From an uncultured Prevotella sp. (GTDB lineage Bacteria > Bacteroidota > Bacteroidia > Bacteroidales > Bacteroidaceae), in NCBI GenBank assembly GCA_900546605.1, contig URDV01000074.1, positions 1-9,479 of the forward strand: DNA of 9,479 nucleotides, in the 5' to 3' direction. The notes beneath the pieces were generated by a model. It was not told the DNA's origin and searched no databases. It was given only the letters and a program-made list of their open reading frames with translations. Shown one piece after another: positions 1 through 7,700 of this stretch (the first letter of the stretch is position 1; each line of letters opens with the position of its first letter). The position numbers and the translations under genes were made by a program.

Positions 1-21
1 TACCTGTTAACCCGTTAACTT

Positions 22-185
22 GTCAACTTGTTTACTAATTCCGCCAACGCGTAGAGTTATAGATGTTGTGGTGGCAGTTATGGTTGCCAATATCGTTTTT
101 TTCAGATGAGTCCAATATCAGTCTTTCAATAAAGCTCCCCTTTAGTGCAAAAATACGCGTTGGCGAAATTAGTAAATAAGTTGAC
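22..185. repeat. 164-bp element with 32-bp terminal inverted repeats (MITE-like)
   Basis: The left arm (22-53) and right arm (154-185) are inverted copies matching at 30 of 32 positions; both carry the core CGCCAACGCGTA on one strand or the other. The 100-bp interior has no ORF of note. It contains a small hairpin (TGGCA 72-76 with TGCCA 85-89) and a T-run near 95-101. Size and near-perfect ends fit a miniature inverted-repeat element, but no clear target-site duplication is visible. It could instead be a large transcribed hairpin of an upstream gene lying outside the window. The rest of 1-341 (186-291) shows nothing I can assign. Confidence 0.5.
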
Positions 186-291
186 GACTATTATCCCGAA
201 CCCCGTGTTTAGATTATAAGTGAACACCTATGACGTTTTATGAAGTGTAAGAAGTCGATGATGCGTTTAAGCAAATACGCAGTGCAACAAA

Positions 292-329
292 CAAAAAGAG
301 TCTTGCAAGTAAACTACTTGTAAGACTCT
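292..329 (-). terminator. Intrinsic terminator of the tRNA-Asn pair
   Basis: Read on the minus strand, a 14-bp stem (316-329 with 297-310, one A-C mismatch, 5-nt loop at 311-315) is followed at once by a T-rich run, TTTTTGTTTGTT, toward lower coordinates. It starts 13 bp beyond the 3' end of the first tRNA gene, where the transcript of the two tRNAs should stop. Confidence 0.8.
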
Positions 330-341
330 AATAAAATATTG

Positions 342-415
342 CGCTTCAGGATGGGCTTGAACCAACGACCCCCTGATTAACAGTCAGGTGCTCTAACCAA
401 CTGAGCTACTGAAGC
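342..415 (-). tRNA. tRNA-Asn(GTT), distal copy
   Basis: The minus strand folds into a full cloverleaf. The acceptor stem is GCTTCAG with CTGAAGC, the D stem is GCTC with GAGC, and the anticodon stem is CCTGA with TCAGG around the loop CTGTTAA, giving anticodon GTT. The T loop is TTCAAGC. The discriminator base is G, as is usual for Asn. CCA is not encoded (the next bases read CAA), so it must be added after transcription. The T stem GTTGG/CCATC has one T-T mismatch. The gene is identical over 74 nt to the copy at 451-524, 35 bp upstream in the transcript. Confidence 0.95.
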
Positions 416-450
416 CTAACAATTCAGCTTGTGATAAATTCTACTAGGTG

Positions 451-524
451 CGCTTCAGGATGGGCTTGAACCAACGACCCCCTGATTAACAGTCAGGTGC
501 TCTAACCAACTGAGCTACTGAAGC
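451..524 (-). tRNA. tRNA-Asn(GTT), promoter-proximal copy
   Basis: This is identical over 74 nt to the other tRNA-Asn gene, with the same GTT anticodon, G discriminator and T-T mismatch in the T stem. CCA is again absent. The two genes lie in tandem on the minus strand, 35 bp apart, and are probably one transcript starting from the minus-strand promoter near 566-573 and ending at the hairpin at 297-329. The duplication most simply raises the gene dose of the tRNA. Confidence 0.95.
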
Positions 525-565
525 ATTAGGTGAAAAACTTATCACTCTTTTGCTGAATTGCGGTG

Positions 566-573
566 CAAAGGTA
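566..573 (-). promoter_or_regulatory. Bacteroidetes -7 element for the tRNA pair
   Basis: The minus strand reads TACCTTTG, a match to the TAnnTTTG -7 element used by the Bacteroidetes primary sigma factor. It lies about 40 bp upstream of the first tRNA-Asn, a sensible spacing for a tRNA precursor leader. No convincing -33 element is visible. Confidence 0.6.
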
Positions 574-596
574 AGGGTTATTTTTGAAATAAACCA

Positions 597-604
597 TATC
601 TTTG
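597..604 (+). promoter_or_regulatory. Bacteroidetes -7 element for the PfkB kinase
   Basis: TATCTTTG matches TAnnTTTG and sits 26 bp before the chosen start codon at 631. With the minus-strand element at 566-573 it forms a back-to-back divergent promoter pair. No clear -33 element is visible. Its position excludes the earlier in-frame ATG at 550, which lies upstream of the transcript start. Confidence 0.6.
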
Positions 605-630
605 CACAGAAATTTTCAAAAAAAATTAAG

Positions 631-1617
631 ATGACAGATATTTTGGGCATAGGAAACGCCCTTGTTGACGCCCTTGTGCAAGTAGATAACGAGTTGATTA
701 TCAATGAGTTAAATTTGCAAAAAGGAGCAATGCAACTCATTGATACCGAACGCTACCTACAAGTGCAACATCGCATGGCAAACATGCATCCTAAGCGCAC
801 AACGGGTGGTTCGGCCTGTAATACGCTGCTGGCGGTGGCCCAAATGGGAGGTCATGCAGGTGTGATAGGCAATGTGGGGCGCGATGAGCCTGGCCAATTT
901 TTTAGTAACAGTTTTAAGGCTTTGGGTGTTGATACCTTGCTGAGCTATGACGACGACTTGCCTACGGGGGTAGCCTCTACCTTTATTACACCCGATGGGC
1001 AACGCACCTTTGGCACATATTTAGGTGCAGCTGCTAATTTAAAACCCGACAAACTTCAGGCCGAATGGTTCGATGGCTATCGCTACTTTTACATTGAGGG
1101 CTACTTGGTGCAAGACCATTCACTCATACGTCGTGCCATAGAACTGGCTCATGAAGCTGGCTTAAAAGTGTGCATCGACTTGGCCAGCTATAATATTGTG
1201 GCCGATGATCGTGAATTCTTTGCCGAAATTCTGCCACAAGTTGATATTGTCTTTGCCAATGAACAAGAGGCTGCGGCTTTTACTGGGTCAGATGATGCAC
1301 AACACAATGTTGAGGAGTTAGCCCGTTTATGTCACATAGCTGTAGTAAAAATAGGCAAGCGTGGCGTATTGGTACGTCGTGGCACAGAGCAAGTGCTATG
1401 CCCTGCACGCGACGTGCCTCATGTGGTCGACACCACAGCAGCGGGCGACTATTTCTCAGCAGGCTTTATGTATGCTCTGGCCGCAGGCCGCTCTCTTATG
1501 ACGTGCGCACGCCTTGGCTCTTTGTTAGCAGGACACATTATTGAGGTGGTAGGCACAGCACTTACTACTGAGGTGTGGGCTGACATCAAGCGCGAGTATG
1601 AGAGTTGGGAGTGTTAA
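631..1617 (+). CDS. PfkB-family carbohydrate/nucleoside kinase (adenosine kinase-like)
   Basis: A 328-aa cytoplasmic kinase of the ribokinase/PfkB family, which transfers phosphate from ATP to a sugar or nucleoside hydroxyl. The N-terminal ILGIGNALVD is typical. The first PfkB signature is seen as GGSACN at residues 59-64, followed by a Gly-rich stretch ending NVGRDE. The second signature is DTTAAGD at 267-273, whose last Asp (D273) is the expected catalytic base. Length is normal for the family. The start at 631 was chosen because it directly precedes the conserved N-terminus and follows a promoter element; the longer frame from 550 adds 27 unlikely residues. Bacteroidales members of this group are often labelled adenosine kinase, but substrate cannot be read from the sequence. 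It appears to be a single-gene unit. Confidence 0.9.
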   Translation: MTDILGIGNALVDALVQVDNELIINELNLQKGAMQLIDTERYLQVQHRMANMHPKRTTGGSACNTLLAVAQMGGHAGVIGNVGRDEPGQFFSNSFKALGVDTLLSYDDDLPTGVASTFITPDGQRTFGTYLGAAANLKPDKLQAEWFDGYRYFYIEGYLVQDHSLIRRAIELAHEAGLKVCIDLASYNIVADDREFFAEILPQVDIVFANEQEAAAFTGSDDAQHNVEELARLCHIAVVKIGKRGVLVRRGTEQVLCPARDVPHVVDTTAAGDYFSAGFMYALAAGRSLMTCARLGSLLAGHIIEVVGTALTTEVWADIKREYESWEC

Positions 1618-1711
1618 CGGGGTAACGGGGTAACAGATAACCTTGTTAAGTTTTTTAGCTACTTATCATGCTGACTTTAACCTAAAGTATAGCATACTTA
1701 TTACCCCGTTA
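1615..1711. repeat. Intergenic TAACGGGGTAA repeats with inverted copy
   Basis: TAACGGGGTAA occurs at 1615-1625 and, overlapping by three bases, at 1623-1633. A perfect inverted copy lies at 1701-1711, so an 11-bp long-range stem can form in two registers. Inside the loop are a smaller perfect hairpin (AAGTAT 1685-1690, ATACTT 1694-1699) and a weak stem, TAACA 1631-1635 with TGTTA 1644-1648, followed by six Ts at 1651-1656 that might terminate the kinase transcript. Related GTTAACCCGTTAAC sequence is present at 6-19, so this is probably a dispersed intergenic repeat family. Confidence 0.45.
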
Positions 1712-1769
1712 GCCAAGAATCCGTCAATGGGTGAAAAGTTTAAACCAGTTCAATAGCACACAACGCATC

Positions 1770-3482
1770 ATGAAGTCATACAAGCAAATATATTACATAC
1801 TAACACTATTCACCTTGTTAATGGGTGTGGGCAGTATTTTGCCCTTGCAAGCACAAACGGCCACCACACCTGTTAATCATAACTTTGAGGTGGCTAAGAA
1901 TCTTGACATATTTAATACGCTCTATCGCGATCTCGACCTTTATTATGTTGACACGTTAGATGCTCGTCGCAATATAGACAATGCTGCCAACTACATGCTC
2001 ATGATGCTCGACCCTTACACCGAGTATTATGCTGAAGAGAATGCTGATGAACTGAAACAACTCACCACGGGCAAATATGCAGGTGTCGGTATGATTACAG
2101 TTTACCGTCCCGACTACAAGCGTTGCATTGTTTCAAAACCATTTGCTGGTCAGCCTGCGGCCGAAGCAGGAGTTATGGCGGGCGACATTATTATGGGCAT
2201 TGATGGCAAATCTATTGACGTTTGCACCGCCACCACCATTGAAGAGCAAAATGCCTATGCCACCCAAACCAGTTCACAGCTGCGAGGTGAGCCAGGCACT
2301 ACCTTCACGCTCAAGGTACGTCGTCCCACCACAGGGCGCACACTCACCTTTCGCATCACACGTCGTAACATAGTGGTGCCCAGCGTCAGCTTGTCAACCC
2401 TTGTTACTGACAGCATAGGCTACATAGCCCTGTCGCAGTTTATTGAGGGCACAGCCAACGAGGTGCGTCGGGCTTTAGTCGATCTCAAGCAACAAGGGGC
2501 ACGCTGCCTCATACTCGACCTACGCGACAACCCTGGTGGTGTAATGGAGGAAGCCATTAAAACCGTAAATTTGTTTATACCCCGAGGGCGTGAGGTCGTT
2601 ACCACACGTGGCAAGGTACGCGAGCTTAATCACACCTATCGCACCACACTCGATGCACAAGACACCGATTTGCCCATCATCGTACTCGTTAACGAAGGTT
2701 CAGCTTCGGCAGCCGAAATTACCAGCGGAGCCTTACAGGACTACGACCGTGCCCTCATAGTGGGCCGACGCACCTATGGAAAGGGCTTGGTGCAACAAAG
2801 TCGAGAACTGCCTTACAAAGCGCGTTTCAAACTCACCACGGGCAAGTATTACATACCCTCAGGCCGCTGTGTACAAGCCTACAAGTTTAAAGATGGACGT
2901 CCTGTTCACCTGCCCGATTCGTTGAGCCATGAGTTTCGCACGGCCAATGGGCGCATTGTGCGCGATGGTGGTGGCATCACCCCCGATGTTGAGGTAAAGG
3001 CAGACAGTTTGCCCACCCTTATCGACTCGCTTCGCAATAGCAATCAACTCTTTGACTATTGTGTGCAATATCGTGCCCATCACGAGTCAGTGCCAGTGCC
3101 ACGCCAGTTCCATTTAACTGACGAGGAGTATACTGACTTTTGCAACTTTATGAAGAAAAACAACTTTAAGTACGATCGTCTCAGTTTGCGTTATTTAGAT
3201 GCCCTGCGACGAGTGGCCCACATTGAGGGCTATGACCAAGAGGCAGCAGCAGAGTTCGATGCCCTTGCCCACAAGTTGCAGCATAATGAGGATTACGACT
3301 TTCACCGTTGGGAACCCCAGATACGTCGTGAAGTAGAAGGTGCTATATTAGAGCATTACTACTTTGATGGTGGACGTGAGGAGCATTCTTTGCAGTCAGA
3401 CCCCGATGTGCAACGAGCCATACAGTTGCTCCACAATCGTAAGTTAGTGCATAAGTTGCTGAGTGGAGAACCCGATGCGTAA
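1770..3482 (+). CDS. Exported S41 family C-terminal processing protease (CtpA/Tsp-like)
   Basis: A 570-aa serine protease of the S41 (tail-specific/carboxy-terminal processing) family, which cleaves proteins from their C-termini in the cell envelope. Residues 1-29 look like a signal peptide: basic start MKSYKQ, hydrophobic core ILTLFTLLMGVG, and a likely cleavage near LQAQ/T. A PDZ domain spans about 100-185 (GVGM near 105, then AGVMAGDIIMGIDGKSI). The catalytic Ser-Lys pair is S313 in GSASAAE and K338 in TYGKG, with the 25-residue spacing known from E. coli Tsp. The C-terminal 150 or so residues are charged and helical, without a motif I can name. The ATG at 1770 is preferred over the in-frame GTG at 1731 because it begins at the signal peptide. 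A strong terminator follows at 3576-3623. Confidence 0.92.
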   Translation: MKSYKQIYYILTLFTLLMGVGSILPLQAQTATTPVNHNFEVAKNLDIFNTLYRDLDLYYVDTLDARRNIDNAANYMLMMLDPYTEYYAEENADELKQLTTGKYAGVGMITVYRPDYKRCIVSKPFAGQPAAEAGVMAGDIIMGIDGKSIDVCTATTIEEQNAYATQTSSQLRGEPGTTFTLKVRRPTTGRTLTFRITRRNIVVPSVSLSTLVTDSIGYIALSQFIEGTANEVRRALVDLKQQGARCLILDLRDNPGGVMEEAIKTVNLFIPRGREVVTTRGKVRELNHTYRTTLDAQDTDLPIIVLVNEGSASAAEITSGALQDYDRALIVGRRTYGKGLVQQSRELPYKARFKLTTGKYYIPSGRCVQAYKFKDGRPVHLPDSLSHEFRTANGRIVRDGGGITPDVEVKADSLPTLIDSLRNSNQLFDYCVQYRAHHESVPVPRQFHLTDEEYTDFCNFMKKNNFKYDRLSLRYLDALRRVAHIEGYDQEAAAEFDALAHKLQHNEDYDFHRWEPQIRREVEGAILEHYYFDGGREEHSLQSDPDVQRAIQLLHNRKLVHKLLSGEPDA

Positions 3483-3505
3483 ATACACCCTTTACCCATC
3501 AAAAC

Positions 3506-3538
3506 ATCCCGAATGTTTCTCGAATGCATCTCGAATGT
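3506..3538. repeat. Three tandem 11-bp repeats
   Basis: ATCCCGAATGT, TTCTCGAATGC and ATCTCGAATGT follow each other without gaps, with consensus WTCYCGAATGY. They lie between the protease stop codon and its terminator. The period is one DNA helical turn. I see no assigned function. Confidence 0.6.
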
Positions 3539-3575
3539 CAACTGAAGATGATTTGAACTCATTCAATCAAGAATG

Positions 3576-3623
3576 ATAAGTGCCCTGTGCTATATAATAA
3601 TGGTATGGGGCACTTATTTTTTT
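3576..3623 (+). terminator. Intrinsic terminator after the S41 protease
   Basis: A perfect 10-bp stem (ATAAGTGCCC 3576-3585 with GGGCACTTAT 3608-3617), with a 22-nt loop, runs directly into a seven-T tract at 3617-3623. It ends the housekeeping block and insulates the CRISPR-Cas locus that follows. The rest of the 307-bp gap holds the tandem repeat at 3506-3538, AT-rich sequence, and the promoter/operator at 3734-3766. Confidence 0.9.
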
Positions 3624-3733
3624 AAGGTATAGTCAAAAAAAGGTTTATTTGTAAAATGGAGTGATGGATCATAATTAGTTCATTTAATTTTTACAGTTAA
3701 TAAAGTGCTGATGCAGTTTAATGTTTTATATAG

Positions 3734-3766
3734 TGACAAATATAATAAAATCATGTATTTTTGTCA
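3734..3766. promoter_or_regulatory. Candidate operator (inverted repeat over the cas operon promoter)
   Basis: TGACAAA at 3734-3740 is inverted exactly as TTTGTCA at 3760-3766, with 19 bp between and half-site centres 26 bp apart. The right half overlaps the -7 element and the left half falls in the -33 region, so a bound dimer would block RNA polymerase. The obvious candidate ligand is the HTH protein encoded 24 bp downstream. The sequence shows the repeat; its role as operator is inferred. Confidence 0.5.
3756..3763 (+). promoter_or_regulatory. -7 element of the HTH-peptidase/cas12a operon
   Basis: TATTTTTG is an exact TAnnTTTG match 26 bp before the ATG at 3790. It is the only good promoter I see for the regulator-cas12a-cas4 unit. 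It also shows that the in-frame ATG at 3721 is upstream of transcription and not the true start. Confidence 0.65.
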
Positions 3767-3789
3767 ACAAAATAATAAACAAGAACAAT

Positions 3790-4785
3790 ATGGTCAAAAA
3801 TCAATTTTCGATACGACTGCATGAAGCAAGGTTGATTATGGGGCTAAGTATGGATAAACTTGTTAGTCTAACTGGAGGTGCTATCACCAAGCAGACAATA
3901 TCTCGGTACGAGAAGGGCATTATGCATCCCAAGCAGGATGCTATGATGGCTTTGACGAGAGCCTTAAATATCAGTGAAGCATATTTCAAGGGAACCAGTC
4001 TGAATATAGATTTACCTATGTTGCGAACGACTTCTAATGGAAAATTATCTGATGAGAAATTGCAAGTGATAGAAGCGCAACTTTCATTTTGGGCAGAGCA
4101 ATACTTTGTTAAGGAAAAGAAAGCAGGTGTGACTTCTGTTTTTATTAATCCTATCAAAGGAATGTCCGTTTTAAACACGGAAGATGCAATTCAAGCAGCC
4201 AACCTTCTTAGGGAAAAGTGGCATTGTGGTGATGGGCCGATAGCTAGCATCGTCAGATTGTTAGAGAGGAAAGGCATCAAGGTCATGTCGGCAAAACTGC
4301 CTGATAATGTTTTAGGGTTAAGTACTTGGGCAGACAAAAAATATCCCTTGATTATGCTCGATTTTCAGCAAGCCAAAACATCGGTTGAGCGATTGCGGCT
4401 CACAGCTTGCCATGAATTGGCGCATCTTCTTCTTACTTTCCCAGAAAAAACCGATTTGGATGTAGAAAAACTATGCAACAAGTTTGCAAGTTTCTTCCTA
4501 TTTCCTAAAGAAACATTTATATCAGAGATGGGAGGCGATAGGTTAGATTTCTTGACACTTGAGGAAATGATAGACCTTAAGGAACTTTATGGTGTATCTG
4601 TCGCAGCCCAAGTGCATGAGGCTTGGGATTTGCAGATGATTACTCGTGAACACTATGATTGGTGGTATGATGAACGCATCAATAAGAATCACAAGGAAAT
4701 AGGTTGGGGAGAATACAAATTCCCCGAGACAATCGGTAGGGAAAAGAGACTCGAATATAGAATTAATAACATTAAAACAAAATAG
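3790..4785 (+). CDS. XRE-family HTH regulator fused to ImmA/IrrE metallopeptidase
   Basis: A 331-aa protein with two domains. Residues about 5-68 form an XRE/Cro-type HTH (RLHEARLIMGLSMDKLV, then TKQTISRYEKG, the recognition-helix pattern). Residues about 130-300 form an ImmA/IrrE (DUF955) zinc peptidase: HELAH at 208-212 gives two His ligands and the catalytic Glu (E209). Downstream VEKLCNKFASFFLFP supplies E226 as probable third ligand and the FA..F..P signature. In related ImmR/ImmA and IrrE/DdrO systems the peptidase cleaves an HTH repressor; here both domains are on one chain. The stop codon is one base before the cas12a ATG, so the two are almost certainly cotranscribed and coupled. Inference: it controls cas12a expression and its own. 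An antitoxin-like role cannot be excluded. The start at 3790 precedes the HTH and lies just after the promoter. Confidence 0.85.
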   Translation: MVKNQFSIRLHEARLIMGLSMDKLVSLTGGAITKQTISRYEKGIMHPKQDAMMALTRALNISEAYFKGTSLNIDLPMLRTTSNGKLSDEKLQVIEAQLSFWAEQYFVKEKKAGVTSVFINPIKGMSVLNTEDAIQAANLLREKWHCGDGPIASIVRLLERKGIKVMSAKLPDNVLGLSTWADKKYPLIMLDFQQAKTSVERLRLTACHELAHLLLTFPEKTDLDVEKLCNKFASFFLFPKETFISEMGGDRLDFLTLEEMIDLKELYGVSVAAQVHEAWDLQMITREHYDWWYDERINKNHKEIGWGEYKFPETIGREKRLEYRINNIKTK

Positions 4786-4786
4786 C

Positions 4787-7700
4787 ATGAAACAATTGAA
4801 TGATTTAACAGGCTTGTATTCTTTAAGCAAGACGCTAAGATTCGAGCTCAAGCCGATAGGAAAGACCCTTGAACATATTGAATCTAAAGGGTTTATTACA
4901 CAAGATGAAAAGAGAGCAGAGGAGTATAAAAGAGTAAAGGACATTATAGATCGTTATCACAAGTCCTTTATTACGATGTGTCTTTGTGGTTTTAAGTTCA
5001 ATCAAGAAGATCTTGATACTTATGCAGCATTGGCAGAGGATTTCAACAGAGATGAGAAGGCTTTCGAGGAGAGCAAGAAAACCCTTCGTAAGCAGATTGT
5101 TGGTGCTTTTAAGAAAGGTGGAGGGTATTCAGACTTATTTAAGAAAGAGCTTATCCAAAAGCATCTCCCTGAAATCGTAACAGATGACGAAGAGAAGAAA
5201 ATGGTTGAGAACTTCAGCAAGTTTACTACCTATTTCACTGGTTTCAATGAGAATAGAAAGAACATGTATTCTGATGAGGAAAAGTCTACCGCTATTGCTT
5301 ATAGACTTATTCATGATAACCTCCCGATGTTCTTAGACAATACGAGGTCTTTTAGTAGGATTGCAGACAGCGATGTAAGGCAGTCTTTTTGTAAAATCGA
5401 GTCTTCTTTTTCAGAATACCTCAATGTAGAGCATTTGGCAGAAATGTTTCAATTAGATTATTTCAGTGAAACTTTGACACAGGAGCAGATTGCAGTCTAT
5501 AACCATGTTGTTGGTGGTAGAACCTTGGAAGATGGAACAAAAATACAGGGTATCAATGAATATGTGAATCTCTACAATCAGCAGCATAAGGACAATCGTT
5601 TACCTTTGTTGAAGCCATTGTATAAGATGATATTGAGTGACAGAGTCGCTCTGTCATGGTTGCCAGATGAGTTTGCCAATGACAAGGAGATGATTGATGC
5701 AATCAAAGAAACATACGATTCTCTAAAAGAAAACTTGACGGGAGATGGTGATGGCAGCCTTCGTAACTTGCTGCTCAATATCAATAATTACGACATTGAG
5801 CATATTTACATAGCTAATGACTTGGGACTTACGGACATTTCGCAACAGATGTTTGGCCAGTATGATGTATATACATCTGCTATCAAGCAAGAGCTGCGCA
5901 ATAGCGTTACTCCAACAGCTAAGGAACGTCGTGAGCCAGAACTTTATGCCGAGCGTATAAACAAACTATTTAAATCCACCAAGAGTTTCTCTGTGGCGTA
6001 TCTCAATTCACTGGTTGATGCAGAACACACCATTCAAAATTACTATCAGCAATTGGGAGCCTATGACCGCGATGGAGAACAACGAATAAACTTGTTCACT
6101 CAGTTAGAAATGGCTTATGTAGCCGCTAAAGACATCCTTTCGGGCAAACACGGAAACATTAGCCAAACTGATGCAGAAATAGCCATCATAAAAAATCTCC
6201 TTGATGCCTATAAGTCTCTACAGCATTTCATCAAGCCCTTGCTCGGAAATGGTGACGAGGCAGACAAGGACAACGAGTTCGATGCCAAGCTCCGTGAAGT
6301 ATGGGATGCATTGGATATTGTGACGCCTTTGTATAATAAGGTGCGTAACTGGCTTACACGAAAGCCATATAGCACGGAGAAGATTAAACTCAACTTTGAG
6401 AATGCTCAACTATTGAATGGATGGGATAAGAACAAGGAGACGGATTGTACTTCTGTGCTTCTTCGCAAAGATGGAAAATATTTTCTTGCCATAATGGACA
6501 AAAAGGCAAACCGTGCATTTGATGTTGAAGATTTACCATGTGATGGAATCTGCTTTGAAAAAATGAATTATAAACAGATTGCACTACCTATGGGGTTGGG
6601 AGCTTTTGTTAGGAAATGTACAGGTTCAGCAAAGAAATTGGGATGGACATGTCCTTCAAGCTTATTAAATAAGGACATGAAAATTATCATTAAAGATGAT
6701 GAAGCAACGAATGTGCTGCCCAGTTTGATAGAATGCTATAAAGACTTTCTTAATATTTATGAGAAGGATGGATTTAAGTATAAAGATTTCAACTTTAAAT
6801 TTAAGCCAACGCATGAATATAAAAAGCTTAGCCATTTCTTTGCTGAGGTACCAACTCAAGGGTACAAGATTACTTTCCGCAAAGTTTCAGAATCATTTAT
6901 CAACCAACTCGTTGATGAAGGTAAACTCTATCTCTTCCAAATATGGAACAAGGATTTCTCTGAGTTTAGCAAGGGTTCTCCTAACATGCATACCCTTTAT
7001 TGGAAAATGCTGTTTGATGAGCGTAATTTAGCGGATGTAGTTTACAAGCTTAATGGGCAAGCTGAAGTGTTCTATCGTAAGAGTAGTCTTGATGTGGCAA
7101 ATACTACCATACATAAGGCGCATCAGCCGATTCTGAATAAGAACCAAGAAAACAAAAAGCAGCAAAGTACCTTTGATTATGATATTATCAAGAATCGCCG
7201 TTATACGGTAGATAAATTCCAGTTTCATGTGCCTATCTCAATTAACTTTAAGGCTACGGGACGAGATAATGTGAACTCACAAGTTCTTGACATCATTCGC
7301 AACGGTGGCATCAAGCATATCATTGGCATCGACCGTGGCGAACGCCATTTGCTCTACCTCTCTCTTATAGACCTAAAGGGAAATATAGTCAAGCAGATGA
7401 CACTCAACGACATTGTTAATGAGTACAATGGCAACACTTATGCTACTAACTACAGAGACTTGTTGGCAGAACGTGAAGGCAATCGTACTGAGGCTCGTAA
7501 GAACTGGAAGAAAATTGAGAACATCAAGGACATCAAGCAGGGGTACTTGAGTCAAGTTGTTCATATCATCAGCAAGATGATGGTGGAATATGATGCCATC
7601 GTTGTGCTTGAAGACTTGAATATGGGATTTATGCGAGGCAGACAGAAAATTGAGCGTAGTGTATATGAACAATTTGAAAAAATGCTGATAGACAAGCTGA

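Noticed and set aside
342..524. tRNA genes as attachment site of an integrated island
   Set aside because: No integrase or tRNA-end duplicate is seen beyond the adjacent second complete tRNA; the pair has its own promoter and terminator.
550..630. Upstream ATG for the PfkB kinase
   Set aside because: It lies before the TATCTTTG element and overlaps the divergent tRNA promoter; family members start at the ILGIGN region.
1731..1769. GTG start for the S41 protease
   Set aside because: It would put 13 polar residues in front of a well-formed signal peptide that starts at 1770.
3721..3789. Upstream ATG for the HTH-peptidase gene
   Set aside because: It lies before the TATTTTTG promoter element and its 23 residues have no HTH character.
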